NCBI GenBank assembly: GCA_002477945.1
Contig: DLLF01000025.1
Location: 1-50,038 of the forward strand
Direction: 5' to 3'
Origin: Bacteroidales bacterium UBA7569
GTDB taxonomy: Bacteria; Bacteroidota; Bacteroidia; Bacteroidales; Paludibacteraceae
DNA length: 50,038 nt
Under the pieces are notes generated by a model. The model saw only the letters and a program-made list of their open reading frames with translations. It did no database searches and was not told the origin of the DNA. The position numbers were made by a program, and so were the translations under genes. Below are positions 34,369 to 42,681 of this stretch, in pieces. Positions within the stretch are counted from its first letter, which is position 1. The number at the start of each line of letters is the position of its first letter.

Positions 34369-34403
34369 TTTTTTGCTTGCCCCATCAAGGGGCAAGCAAA
34401 AAA
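34369..34403. repeat. Perfect 15-base inverted repeat
   Basis: TTTTTTGCTTGCCCC (34369-34383) and its exact reverse complement (34389-34403) flank ATCAA. On either strand the T run lies on the 5' arm and the A run on the 3' arm, so it is not a normal factor-independent terminator. Confidence 0.8.
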
Positions 34404-34420
34404 GTACAGTTTCTGCCATT

Positions 34421-34451
34421 GTAGCAGCCACTCTTGCGAGATGGCTGCTAC
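34421..34451 (-). promoter_or_regulatory. Hairpin just downstream of the VR
   Basis: GTAGCAGCCA (34421-34430) pairs perfectly with TGGCTGCTAC (34442-34451); the inner CTC and GAG extend the stem past one unpaired A, leaving a TTGC tetraloop. It starts two bases after the target stop codon and 15 from the VR end. In the Bordetella phage DGR a hairpin or cruciform at this place stimulates target replacement; the same role here is inferred from position and shape. Confidence 0.75.
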
Positions 34452-34453
34452 TA

Positions 34454-35635
34454 TTATTTGATTAAATCTTGAACAAGACGGACTGCCTGCCCGAAGTTGC
34501 GATTCCAATTGCTGCTCGTGTACGCGCGGTCCGAGTAGAAGCCCAGGCAGTACGCGTAGACCGAGTCGTAAGGCGTAGCAGACCAATAGCGGCCGTCGTA
34601 CTGCACGTTGTCCACAATCGACCCGTAGCGAGTACCCGAAGCAGGCAGGAAAACAGCACCAGCCGACTCCAACTTCTGCCAATCACTCACGGTGAAAGTC
34701 TGATAATCGGCATAAGCCTGAACGCTATATTCACTCGCGAAGCCCGACTTGAATGTTACACCTGCAGGGCATGTCCAATTGTCGGGGAGCAAAACGAGAC
34801 CATTTGCATACTTTGTACCATCCGCATTGAGGTTGATACGTGCCACACCGACAAGGCTACTTGCATTGGGACGTTCATAAAGGAGGTAGTCCCACTCGCC
34901 AATAGTCAAAGTATACCACGTCTTACCATCACCTATATTGGTGCCCCAATCCACGAAACCACCACTATAATCGCTGTAGTCAGTAGATGTACTGACACCC
35001 CACTTGGCACTGCCCGTACTACCGCTCCAACCGAACAAGTCTATCTTATCGGCTAAAGCACTACCACTTACATTGGCATCGCCAATCATATCATACTGAT
35101 GCTCCGCAAACGACCAAGTACCGGTGGAGCGGCTGTACTGCAAGTTGCCCGGTGAAAAACGAACCTGTTTGCCGGCACTGACAGAGAATCCCTCATTTTT
35201 TACTACAGCAACTTCCCGGGTGGTGAAATCTTTGATTGCACCGAACTCATACTGGGTCTCATTGAGGAACACAAAAGCACAATAGTAATACTTGGTGCTG
35301 CCTGTCAAACCATCTATTTCCATGGTATAGTTGCTGCCAATCAGTGTCTTGCCCCACACCTTTTCGCCCTTGCGGTTGTTCATATCCTGCAAATTATCGG
35401 ACACCATCATACCAAACTGCACCGAGTTATAATCCTTGATATCCACATTTACCGTACCTGCCAGTACCGCACTTTGTCCAGTAATATCACTTGCTTCTCC
35501 GGTTGTCACCTTGTTCGATGTAGGTTTCGACGTAGGTGCCTCGGCTTCTTCCCTATCACACCCTGTCAGACAGATGCAAGATGCCACCACCAGCATACCT
35601 GCCAGAAACTTTACTGTTTTCATTGCTGTAATCAT
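34454..35635 (-). CDS. DGR target: secreted lipoprotein with variable C-terminus
   Basis: A 393-residue surface lipoprotein. The signal ends in a lipobox (SCICLTGC). Residues about 35-135 form a beta-rich domain resembling fibronectin type III (ITGQSAVLAGTV, TKYYYCAFVFLN). The C-terminal two thirds look like a FISUMP/C-type-lectin-like fold, with WSATP and a final GQAVRLVQDLIK. The last 60 or so residues are encoded by the VR; 19 residues differ from the TR translation, mostly Asn changed to Tyr, Asp, Ser, Arg or others. This should let the cell vary a binding face, with the ligand unknown. An in-frame ATG at 35623 is an equally possible start. It follows the Avd-like gene by 12 bases. Confidence 0.93.
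   Translation of the reverse strand: MITAMKTVKFLAGMLVVASCICLTGCDREEAEAPTSKPTSNKVTTGEASDITGQSAVLAGTVNVDIKDYNSVQFGMMVSDNLQDMNNRKGEKVWGKTLIGSNYTMEIDGLTGSTKYYYCAFVFLNETQYEFGAIKDFTTREVAVVKNEGFSVSAGKQVRFSPGNLQYSRSTGTWSFAEHQYDMIGDANVSGSALADKIDLFGWSGSTGSAKWGVSTSTDYSDYSGGFVDWGTNIGDGKTWYTLTIGEWDYLLYERPNASSLVGVARINLNADGTKYANGLVLLPDNWTCPAGVTFKSGFASEYSVQAYADYQTFTVSDWQKLESAGAVFLPASGTRYGSIVDNVQYDGRYWSATPYDSVYAYCLGFYSDRAYTSSNWNRNFGQAVRLVQDLIK
34467..34654 (-). repeat. DGR variable repeat (VR)
   Basis: The 188-base 3' end of the target gene coding region. It aligns without gaps to the TR (33105-33292). Substitutions occur at TR adenines with all three outcomes (to T, C and G on the coding strand). The 27 bases nearest the stop codon are identical to the TR, and the codons for the WSATP and FGQAVRLVQD framework are otherwise kept. 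Confidence 0.97.
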
Positions 35636-35647
35636 TTTGTTATTGCT

Positions 35648-36352
35648 TTATTTTGATAAGTTATACTTCTTCCAGTTTGCCAGATGCTTGTCCACCTCCA
35701 CCATATCAAACGCCATCTGCGCATAGAGGTTCTTGGGCATCTGTTTGCTGTCGTTGAGTATGCGGCACAGCAGGCGTACCTCCATCATCTTCTCCTCGGC
35801 TGCCTCGATACTTGCTATCCGCTGTTGCTTGTCCTGTTGCTTGTTGGCGCGATACACATTCAGCAGCACGGCAAACAAGGCACGCTTCATATCCTCGCCC
35901 AACGAGTAGCGGTAGTCCTTCGCAAAGTGGCGGCTTGCCGTCAGGCTCTTCATCAGCACATCATACACCGCCTTGAAGACAGGCAGGTTCTCATAGCGCG
36001 GTGTGAGCATCTCCTCCAAAGCGTCCTCATCCGGCACCTGCAGCCCCATTTTCCACGCCTCAAACCCTTCACTGCACTTGTTCTCTACACCTATATATAC
36101 TATGTCTGTGGTGTCCTCCACCGTGGCGGTCTGTGGGAAGAACTTCACGAGACTCGGCAACGGGAAACCCACACTCACTATTGTCTGCCCCACTTTCTTG
36201 ATGAACTTCGCCGAGGGCTTGAACCCGAATTGTCTGTGCAGGTAGTATGCCGACTGCTCGTACGCCTTCCAGAACGTTCCCTCTTTCAGCAGCAGGATTT
36301 TGCTCTGCCCGTCTGCCTCATGTTCCCGTATCAGTCGCTCCTCTATGGTCAT
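35648..36352 (-). CDS. Avd-like DGR accessory protein with MutS-like N-terminal part
   Basis: A 234-residue protein. Residues about 120-234 (YENLPVFKAVYDVLM, then DYRYSLGEDMKRALF and LNVYRANKQQ) match the four-helix bundle Avd, which forms a pentamer and binds the reverse transcriptase and TR RNA. Residues about 15-75 (ILLLKEGTFWKAYEQSAYYL and VSVGFPLPSLVKFFP) resemble the mismatch-recognition domain I of MutS; I recall MutS-like accessory genes in DGR surveys but cannot check. The ATG at 36352 is fixed by the perfect Shine-Dalgarno AAGGAGG about 7 bases upstream, although the frame is open to an ATG at 36421. First gene of the DGR, 12 bases before the target gene. Confidence 0.82.
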   Translation of the reverse strand: MTIEERLIREHEADGQSKILLLKEGTFWKAYEQSAYYLHRQFGFKPSAKFIKKVGQTIVSVGFPLPSLVKFFPQTATVEDTTDIVYIGVENKCSEGFEAWKMGLQVPDEDALEEMLTPRYENLPVFKAVYDVLMKSLTASRHFAKDYRYSLGEDMKRALFAVLLNVYRANKQQDKQQRIASIEAAEEKMMEVRLLCRILNDSKQMPKNLYAQMAFDMVEVDKHLANWKKYNLSK

Positions 36353-36468
36353 AGTGTGCCTCCTTTCTTTGTTGCAGCACCTGCTGTTTTGACAAACGAA
36401 CACACCGGAAGCAGGGTACATAGTCCCCTATTTACCCAAGCCCAAATGCCCGCAATCCCTTTGCTGTT

Positions 36469-36533
<65 letters not shown>

Positions 36534-36618
36534 TCTATGGTCGGTCTCCCCAGAGACAAAAATATGCTATGTAGTACTTCCACGTCCCTCATTATACATA
36601 ATTTCTTTATTTCCGCTG

Positions 36619-36650
36619 CAAAGATACATTTTTTACTAATACGCACCAAA
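36619..36650 (-). promoter_or_regulatory. Promoter of the DGR
   Basis: On the minus strand TTTG (36650-36647), 20 bases, then TATCTTTG (36626-36619): an exact match to the Bacteroidota consensus. The leader to the Avd-like start codon is about 260 bases and includes the CT tract. Confidence 0.8.
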
Positions 36651-36804
36651 TAAACTTAACCCGTAGGTGGAATTACCAACGGGTTATAGACATTCTATTG
36701 GTTCGAGAGGTTATAGTGAGATGGGAGACGGGGGAGGGGCGAATTGGACGAATTGGGAGGACAGGACAAATGAGCCGAATGAGACAAATAAGGTCATGGG
36801 TCGT

Positions 36805-36837
36805 TGAGGTCGGCTTGAGGGGTCGATGAGGGGTCGT
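36805..36837. repeat. Tandem 11-base repeat, three units (TGAGGGGTCGN type)
   Basis: Units TGAGGTCGGCT, TGAGGGGTCGA and TGAGGGGTCGT, preceded by a partial CATGGGTCGT and followed by AAAGA. Same order of units as at 44653-44674 and 31720-31741. Confidence 0.88.
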
Positions 36838-36981
36838 AAAGACATCTTGCACATCCACATACCTCTATCAACTCTGTAAACACATAGATACTATCTGTCG
36901 GAAAAGATTCATCGGACTTTCGATTACAATTTATGTACAGCACCACGCACAACCGACTACACAGATTCAGACAAACAAGAA

Positions 36982-37020
36982 ACGCTTGCCATGAGAAGAA
37001 GATTCTCTCATGGCAAGCGT
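36982..37020 (-). terminator. Terminator of the 42528-37044 operon
   Basis: A perfect 15-base-pair stem (36982-36996 with 37006-37020) around a 9-base loop, 23 bases after the stop of the nuclease-like gene. On the minus strand it runs into TTCTTGTTTG, a moderate T-rich tail. Confidence 0.75.
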
Positions 37021-37043
37021 ATGAAAGTGATTAAGGATTGATT

Positions 37044-38636
37044 TTACCAAGCGTTCAAGAGAATCTTTTGACGGCGGGTTCCATTCACGAGAATATATAC
37101 GCCTTCCGAAAGATTGTCCTTTTGCGCTGTCACCTCCTGTCCGAGAATGGTATAAACGCGGGTGGTTGCATCGAAGATATTGACAGGTTCTTCCACTTCC
37201 TCTACAGACTCCGCAAGAGGGCAAGCGGTTTGCAACTTCACATTATCTATTTCCCAGAAATTAGCATTTGTGCCATCGGTTGCCGTATATTTGAAGGCAA
37301 AACGGAAGTTCTCCGACAAAGCAGCATCCGGCAAAGCGACAGAGCAATTGACATACGAACCAACCACAAATGACGGGATTGCCAGTTGATGCCATGTTGC
37401 CATGTTTGGGTTGGTTCCGTCTTCATAATCGGTACTGTACCACAATGTCTGCAATTGTTCATATTGTCCCGAAGAATTGTCTTTATAGAGGTTGTGACGG
37501 AATGACAGCGTTGCCGTTTCCATCTCCTGCAAATCGAAAGCAGGAGAGATCAACCACGATTCCATCTCTCCGGTTTTAGTCCAGCCGTTGCAGATGGCTC
37601 CATAGGAACTATTGGAATACCATGAGGCGTTCCCCGAAACCGTATAGACAAAGAATTCACCCAGACCCGACTTATAATCCTGGGAGAAGTCCAGGGGCTG
37701 GCAGCCATCGGGATTGGGATTCGGTTCGGGCGTAGAGCCGGAAGATAGGTTCATTGCCACGAGATAGGGGTCATGGTCGGAGTACCACCATGAGCCACTG
37801 CGGTTTGTACCCGTATTGATATGACAAACGCCTGCGCCTGTGAGTTGTTTTTGCATAGATAAGTTGGCAAAAACATGGTCGATGAGTTGAGGTGATGAGC
37901 GGTAGATATAGGAATAGGCATCGGCATCATAGCGAAGCAATTGTTCGACATATCCTTCATTTACGATAGTCTGCAAAGGGGACTCATCGATTTCACAATT
38001 GAGATCTCCCATAACGAGGATATCGGGATCAATCGTCACGTTACGCAAAGCACCCACCAGATGATAGGCATTGGTTTCGCGTTTGGCATTGCCTTTGTCT
38101 TCAGAGGAATCCTTCGCCTTAAAGTGGTTCATAGAGAGGACAAAACGTTCCTTGGTTGAGAGTTCTTCAAAGGCTTGCAGCCGCATAGTGTAGCGGTAGT
38201 AATACGATGAAGAAGCGGATGTATTAGCCCCATAGGGACGCACCTTGTCATTACGATAGAGGAAGCCTGATTTGATGGATTCGGAAGAAGAATAGACACC
38301 ATTGTCGGAGACATAACTATAGATATTCCGCCCTGCCGCAGCGTTCATGGCATCGGTCAGATAATGAAGGATAGAATCGTTATTCTCCAGTTCACAGATA
38401 GCATAGATGTCGGCATCCATAGCACGGAAAGCAGTGACGATACGCGCGGTCTTATCTTCGAGACCTGCGGTCGTATTATAGTCGGTTCTATCAAAATGCA
38501 CCGCAAAATAGTTGAGTACATTCTGCCCGCAGACGACAAGACGACCATTGCCCAACTGCGGTATATCCACGGGAATGGAAGCATATACTGCCACCATCAT
38601 CCACGCAAACAAGACAAATGAGGTAATTCTTTTCAT
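37044..38636 (-). CDS. Secreted endonuclease/exonuclease/phosphatase-family protein
   Basis: A 530-residue exported protein. After a signal peptide (FVLFAWMMVAVYA), residues about 30-300 form an EEP-fold domain: GQNVLNYF, AICELEN with the metal-binding Glu, NHFKAK, VMGDLNCE and WWYSDHDPYL carry the metal and catalytic residues of extracellular nucleases. Residues about 320-480 look like a choice-of-anchor/MAM-type beta domain (WLISPAFDLQ, FWEIDNVKLQ). The end (VYTILGQEV, then EGVYILVNGTRRQKILL) resembles a type IX secretion sorting signal, so export to the surface is likely. The substrate, probably nucleic acid, is inference. Last gene of the operon, 50 bases after pepD. Confidence 0.88.
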   Translation of the reverse strand: MKRITSFVLFAWMMVAVYASIPVDIPQLGNGRLVVCGQNVLNYFAVHFDRTDYNTTAGLEDKTARIVTAFRAMDADIYAICELENNDSILHYLTDAMNAAAGRNIYSYVSDNGVYSSSESIKSGFLYRNDKVRPYGANTSASSSYYYRYTMRLQAFEELSTKERFVLSMNHFKAKDSSEDKGNAKRETNAYHLVGALRNVTIDPDILVMGDLNCEIDESPLQTIVNEGYVEQLLRYDADAYSYIYRSSPQLIDHVFANLSMQKQLTGAGVCHINTGTNRSGSWWYSDHDPYLVAMNLSSGSTPEPNPNPDGCQPLDFSQDYKSGLGEFFVYTVSGNASWYSNSSYGAICNGWTKTGEMESWLISPAFDLQEMETATLSFRHNLYKDNSSGQYEQLQTLWYSTDYEDGTNPNMATWHQLAIPSFVVGSYVNCSVALPDAALSENFRFAFKYTATDGTNANFWEIDNVKLQTACPLAESVEEVEEPVNIFDATTRVYTILGQEVTAQKDNLSEGVYILVNGTRRQKILLNAW

Positions 38637-38686
38637 AAGGAAGTGTTTGCTATTTGATTATCCATAGATTGATTATTCCCAGCCAT

Positions 38687-40135
38687 TTACAAAGATGCGA
38701 GGAGACGGGTCAGCCAAGCCCATGTGGTTTGCGTAGAGGAAACGGAGAGTTGCTCCATCGGCGAATGGACACCCGTCATTTGAGGACCGATGCTAATCAT
38801 ATCCAAATAGGGATACTTCTGCAAGAAGAGCCCGCACTCAAGTCCCGCATGGATTGCCTTGACCTTCGGTTGTTTCCCCGTAAGGCAGGAATAAGCATCG
38901 CAAGCGGCTTTCAACAGAGGCGAATGAGTGTTCGGTTTCCAGCCCGGGTAGCCATCGCCGTGCGTCACATTTGCTCCCGAAAGACGGAGGGCGCACTCCA
39001 CTTGATTTTTTATATCATGCTTCTGACTCTCTACACTTGAGCGTTGAGAGGTATTGATTTCTATATATCCGGACTCGGGACACATCTTGACGGAAGCGAG
39101 ATTGGTGGAGGTTTCGACAAGCCCCGGCATATCTTTGGACATGGAAACAACTCCATGCGGGCAGGCATAGAGGGACAGTATCAGTTTCTCCGCGACGGCT
39201 TTCGGGATAATGTTCAGCGGGAGTTCTTCGCTTTCCAACTCCAATGACATTGTTGTTTCGACGTCTGCAAATTCGGTTTCCACCTCCGCCACAAAGTGAT
39301 TGAACAGAATGCGCATCCGCTCTTTGAAGGCAAACGGCACGCAAACAACGGCTTCGGCTTCGCGGGCGATGGCATTACGCAAGTTGCCGCCCTCGATGGA
39401 AACCAATTGCAGGTCGGTCTGCTGCAAAAGAGCAAAGAGACAGCGTACCAACAATTTATTGGCATTGGCCCGTCCCTTATTGATATCATCGCCAGAGTGA
39501 CCTCCCAACAAACCCGATACTTTTATCTTAGCAGCGAACCAATCGCCCACAGGCAACGGCTGAGGCTGATACGGAAGATGCGCCAACGTATCAATACCAC
39601 CGGCACAACCAATAAACACCTGCCCGTCGTCCTCGGAATCAAGGTTTATCAACCGCTTGCCATTCAGCAGTCCGTCTTTCAAGCGAAAGGCACCGGTGAG
39701 ACCTGTTTCTTCGTCCACCGTAAAGAGGGCTTCCAGTACAGGATGCTGCAAGGTCGGGGAAACCAAGGCTGCAAGTGCCATTGCCATTCCGATGCCATTA
39801 TCGGCACCGAGAGTCGTTCCCTTCGCCTTGACCCAGTCACCGTCCACATAGGTTTGGATGGGATCCCGCATAAAATCGTGGACCGTATCCTTATTCTTTT
39901 CGCATACCATATCCATGTGGGCTTGCAAAATGATCCCCGGATGGTTCTCGTAGCCCGCAGTGGCGGGAACCCGCATGATGACATTGCCAGCCTCGTCGGA
40001 GACGGACTCGATGTGATGTTCCCCTGCAAAGCGGAGGAGCCAATCATGTATTTTCTCTTCGTGTTTGGACGGGCGAGGTATTTTCGTTATTTCGTGGAAG
40101 ACAGAGAAAACTTCTGTCGGTTGCAAAGTATTCAT
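38687..40135 (-). CDS. pepD: Aminoacyl-histidine dipeptidase (PepD)
   Basis: A 482-residue M20 metallopeptidase that cleaves dipeptides such as Xaa-His in the cytoplasm. QAHMDMVCEKN supplies the first zinc His and its Asp, GADNGIG the bridging Asp, DEETGLTGAF the catalytic Glu pair and NLDSEDDG the next Asp ligand. A lid domain sits between, and the final zinc His is in IHAGLECG. No signal peptide is seen. It lies 21 bases after the C69 dipeptidase gene, so the two likely act in sequence on peptides. Confidence 0.96.
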   Translation of the reverse strand: MNTLQPTEVFSVFHEITKIPRPSKHEEKIHDWLLRFAGEHHIESVSDEAGNVIMRVPATAGYENHPGIILQAHMDMVCEKNKDTVHDFMRDPIQTYVDGDWVKAKGTTLGADNGIGMAMALAALVSPTLQHPVLEALFTVDEETGLTGAFRLKDGLLNGKRLINLDSEDDGQVFIGCAGGIDTLAHLPYQPQPLPVGDWFAAKIKVSGLLGGHSGDDINKGRANANKLLVRCLFALLQQTDLQLVSIEGGNLRNAIAREAEAVVCVPFAFKERMRILFNHFVAEVETEFADVETTMSLELESEELPLNIIPKAVAEKLILSLYACPHGVVSMSKDMPGLVETSTNLASVKMCPESGYIEINTSQRSSVESQKHDIKNQVECALRLSGANVTHGDGYPGWKPNTHSPLLKAACDAYSCLTGKQPKVKAIHAGLECGLFLQKYPYLDMISIGPQMTGVHSPMEQLSVSSTQTTWAWLTRLLASL

Positions 40136-40156
40136 AGGATTTGTTTTTGACGTTAT

Positions 40157-41770
40157 TTATTCGTGTGCCACTTCGGGGGCGATCGTCCGCAGGTATTCCT
40201 CTGGGAACGGTTTTCGGAAAGGACTTGCGCTCAGACCATAGGGAGTACGGAGAAACGAGCCGTTCACTTCTTTTTTCTCCTGCCCGTCAAGATACTTGAC
40301 AAGCAGATATTCAAAGAGACGGTGCCAAGCATCGGTCGCCGCCTGCGCCTGCTGACAGGAGAAGCGTGTCAGGAACGCGCGGGCGTCATCGGGTGACATT
40401 TCCGCCACAGCCGCATCGACAGCGGGTACAAGCGTGTTGAAATAGTTTTCCCAAGCAGATTGTTGTTTTCTTATATCGGGCAGCATTGCATCGTACTTGG
40501 TATATGCCCAATTGGCAACTTGGTTAAATGCCCAGAATGCGGACGTAGCAGAATAGGTAAGCAAGTCGCCGTTCTTTTCGTCCATACACCATGGGACTTC
40601 GGTCATGCGGCAATAGAGGGGGACATAAAGGTTGGTGGCGGCATCGTCGAGACCAAACCAAAATATACCTCCGATATGGTCGGGCATATAACCACGCATC
40701 TGTGCGACGAAACTCCATGCGGTTTGCTGTGTCGCCGTGGGACGTTCGTACCAATACTGAACCGAGTCGAGTTTGAAGCCGAGAGAACCATAGCGCAGTT
40801 TTGAGTGGAAGGGACCGGCATCGGTGCCTTGCGTGATATCCAAAGGCGTACCCTCGTACTGGTCGCGCATAAAGTTCTTGAAGTCCTGGGCAGACAGTTT
40901 GCGGTCGGGTTTGACAAAGAGGGGCATTCTTTTTTCCGATTTGCCCATCACATAATCAAAATACGTCTCCATACCGACATTGACCTGACGGAAGAAACTC
41001 CATACGCGCGCCTCGCAGATATACAATCCGGAGAAGTCCAGCGGAGCATAGGTATCGGAAAAACTGAAGTCGGTTTTCTTACCAGTGAACCATCCTTTTG
41101 TTTTTGCGAAATCAACGACATCCTCAGCGTACAGCCAATTATCTTTGTCACGGAAGTCTATTTGTGTAATCCGTGCCTGATTGGCATGAGCGGAAACACA
41201 GTCGTCGGGGATACGGGTAGCGACCCAAAGTGCGCCCTTGTTCCCTACCCCTTTGCCGACCATTTCCATAATCCAGACCTCATTGGGGTCTGCAATCGTG
41301 AAACTCTCGCCCTCGGAATAGTATCCGTAGTCACGAACCAATGATGTCATACAATTGATTGCCTCACGGGCCGTACGGCAACGTTCCAACGCCACATAGA
41401 TGAGGCTTCCATAGTCCATGACACCGGTTGTATCCACCAGTTCCGTTCTGCCGCCGAAGGTTGTCTCCGCGATGGTAAGTTGGTGTTCATTCATATTGCC
41501 AACCACTGAGAAAGTGTGAGGTACTTGCGGTATTTCGCCCAGATATTTGTTGGTATCCCAATCATATATCTGCCGCATAGCACCGGCGGGGTGATCAGCC
41601 GCAGGTTGATAGCGCAAGAATCCATACAGGGAATAGGAATCGGCAGCATAGGAAACGAGGGTAGAACCATCGATTGTCGCCAGTTTGCCTGCCATAAAAT
41701 TGGTGCAGGCATCCGCATGGTTCCAAGCCAGCAGAACCAAAACGAGGAGAGAGCATAATTTCTTTTTCAT
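40157..41770 (-). CDS. C69-family dipeptidase, exported
   Basis: A 537-residue N-terminal-nucleophile dipeptidase. A signal peptide (KKKLCSLLVLVLLAWNHADA) precedes C22, which becomes the nucleophile on cleavage (CTNFMAGKLATIDGS). Blocks such as NEHQLTIAETTFGG and SEGESFTIADPNEVWIMEM are conserved in the family. It would hydrolyse dipeptides in the periplasm. The ATG at 41770 is preferred; a GTG three codons earlier would overlap the stop of the preceding gene by 4 bases. Confidence 0.94.
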   Translation of the reverse strand: MKKKLCSLLVLVLLAWNHADACTNFMAGKLATIDGSTLVSYAADSYSLYGFLRYQPAADHPAGAMRQIYDWDTNKYLGEIPQVPHTFSVVGNMNEHQLTIAETTFGGRTELVDTTGVMDYGSLIYVALERCRTAREAINCMTSLVRDYGYYSEGESFTIADPNEVWIMEMVGKGVGNKGALWVATRIPDDCVSAHANQARITQIDFRDKDNWLYAEDVVDFAKTKGWFTGKKTDFSFSDTYAPLDFSGLYICEARVWSFFRQVNVGMETYFDYVMGKSEKRMPLFVKPDRKLSAQDFKNFMRDQYEGTPLDITQGTDAGPFHSKLRYGSLGFKLDSVQYWYERPTATQQTAWSFVAQMRGYMPDHIGGIFWFGLDDAATNLYVPLYCRMTEVPWCMDEKNGDLLTYSATSAFWAFNQVANWAYTKYDAMLPDIRKQQSAWENYFNTLVPAVDAAVAEMSPDDARAFLTRFSCQQAQAATDAWHRLFEYLLVKYLDGQEKKEVNGSFLRTPYGLSASPFRKPFPEEYLRTIAPEVAHE

Positions 41771-41775
41771 TGTCT

Positions 41776-42528
41776 TCACAATTGTTTCATTCGATTATCA
41801 ACAGACGCCGTAACGGGTTTGCCTTGTGCCGTCAGTTGTTCGATGTATTGGATATAGAGATCCCTGATACGCAATTGCGTATCTATCTTTTCGGAATAGT
41901 TTGCGAGCGGCTCCATGTGGTCGGCACCCGTGGAAAGATAGTCACTTGTAGCCACATGATAGACGGCATCTGGATTCACCTGTTTCCCGTTGAGCCGAAT
42001 GTTTTGCGCCTTACCATTCAGGATTTGCATCCGTAACGTCCAGGAAACACCTTCCCCGCCAACAGCAGCAAAGCACCGGCAAAGGTCAAGAACATCTTTT
42101 CCTGACAAATCCAATATGACAAGACGATTATCAAACGGCATCAGTTCGAACACGTTGCGGAACGTAATATTCCCCGCAGGCCAATCGCAACGCAAGCCAT
42201 GTACATTGACCACCGCAAAATCAACCGGCACAGAAGTTACCTGTTCTGCCATTTTATGCAATGCATCGGAAGCCCAGTTGAGCAACGGGCTCTCCGGCTG
42301 ATATGCCTGCATAGCCACCGGAGCATAGCCCAACGGAATACTGAGTTTCCGTTCCAAAGAGTCGTGAACAGGTTGCAGATAGCGGAGATAGTCTTCATCC
42401 TGCAAAGAATCGAGCGAAGAATCTATCGGTATCGCTTCGGAGACAGACTGTGTAACACAGAGCGGCTGCCTGCCGCAGGATAGCAGCAAAAGACTCAACA
42501 AGAGGAAGACATAATACGTATTACGCAT
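41776..42528 (-). CDS. Lipoprotein with 5'-nucleotidase C-terminal domain only
   Basis: A 250-residue lipoprotein (signal YVFLLLSLLLLSCGR). Residues about 70-250 match the substrate-binding C-terminal domain of UshA-type 5'-nucleotidases: ESPLLNWASDALHKMA, FAVVNVHGLRCDWPAG, FELMPFDNRLVILDLSG and YHVATSDYLSTGADHM. The catalytic metallophosphoesterase domain is missing and is not in the next gene, where it often follows as a separate gene in Bacteroidales. Activity therefore depends on a partner elsewhere, or the protein only binds. First gene of its operon, with a strong promoter. Confidence 0.88.
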   Translation of the reverse strand: MRNTYYVFLLLSLLLLSCGRQPLCVTQSVSEAIPIDSSLDSLQDEDYLRYLQPVHDSLERKLSIPLGYAPVAMQAYQPESPLLNWASDALHKMAEQVTSVPVDFAVVNVHGLRCDWPAGNITFRNVFELMPFDNRLVILDLSGKDVLDLCRCFAAVGGEGVSWTLRMQILNGKAQNIRLNGKQVNPDAVYHVATSDYLSTGADHMEPLANYSEKIDTQLRIRDLYIQYIEQLTAQGKPVTASVDNRMKQL

Positions 42529-42551
42529 GGCATTGTTGTTTGTGTTGGCTG

Positions 42552-42582
42552 CAAAGATACATTTTTTTTGCGAGACTGCAAA
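42552..42582 (-). promoter_or_regulatory. Promoter of the 42528-37044 operon
   Basis: On the minus strand TTTG (42582-42579), 19 bases, then TATCTTTG (42559-42552), both exact. It faces away from the rfbC promoter 70 bases further right, forming a divergent pair. Confidence 0.8.
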
Positions 42583-42628
42583 TTGAAGAGTCCGAGTTAC
42601 AGGGGGAAGGTGATATCCAGATCAGCAT

Positions 42629-42660
42629 TTTGCCAGAGTAAAAATAAAGCCGTATCTTTG
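42629..42660 (+). promoter_or_regulatory. Promoter of rfbC-rfbD
   Basis: TTTG (42629-42632), 20 bases, TATCTTTG (42653-42660), an exact consensus match. The start codon at 42682 is 21 bases beyond. Confidence 0.8.
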
Positions 42661-42681
42661 TAGTCAGAAAAGCAGAACATC

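Noticed and set aside
34369..34403. Factor-independent terminator for the DGR target gene
   Set aside because: The stem is perfect, but on both strands the T run precedes the stem and the A run follows it, so no U-tract trails the hairpin.
36673..36858. Small minus-strand gene upstream of the DGR
   Set aside because: The translation is made largely of the 11-base repeat and a low-complexity segment; no family or start signal.
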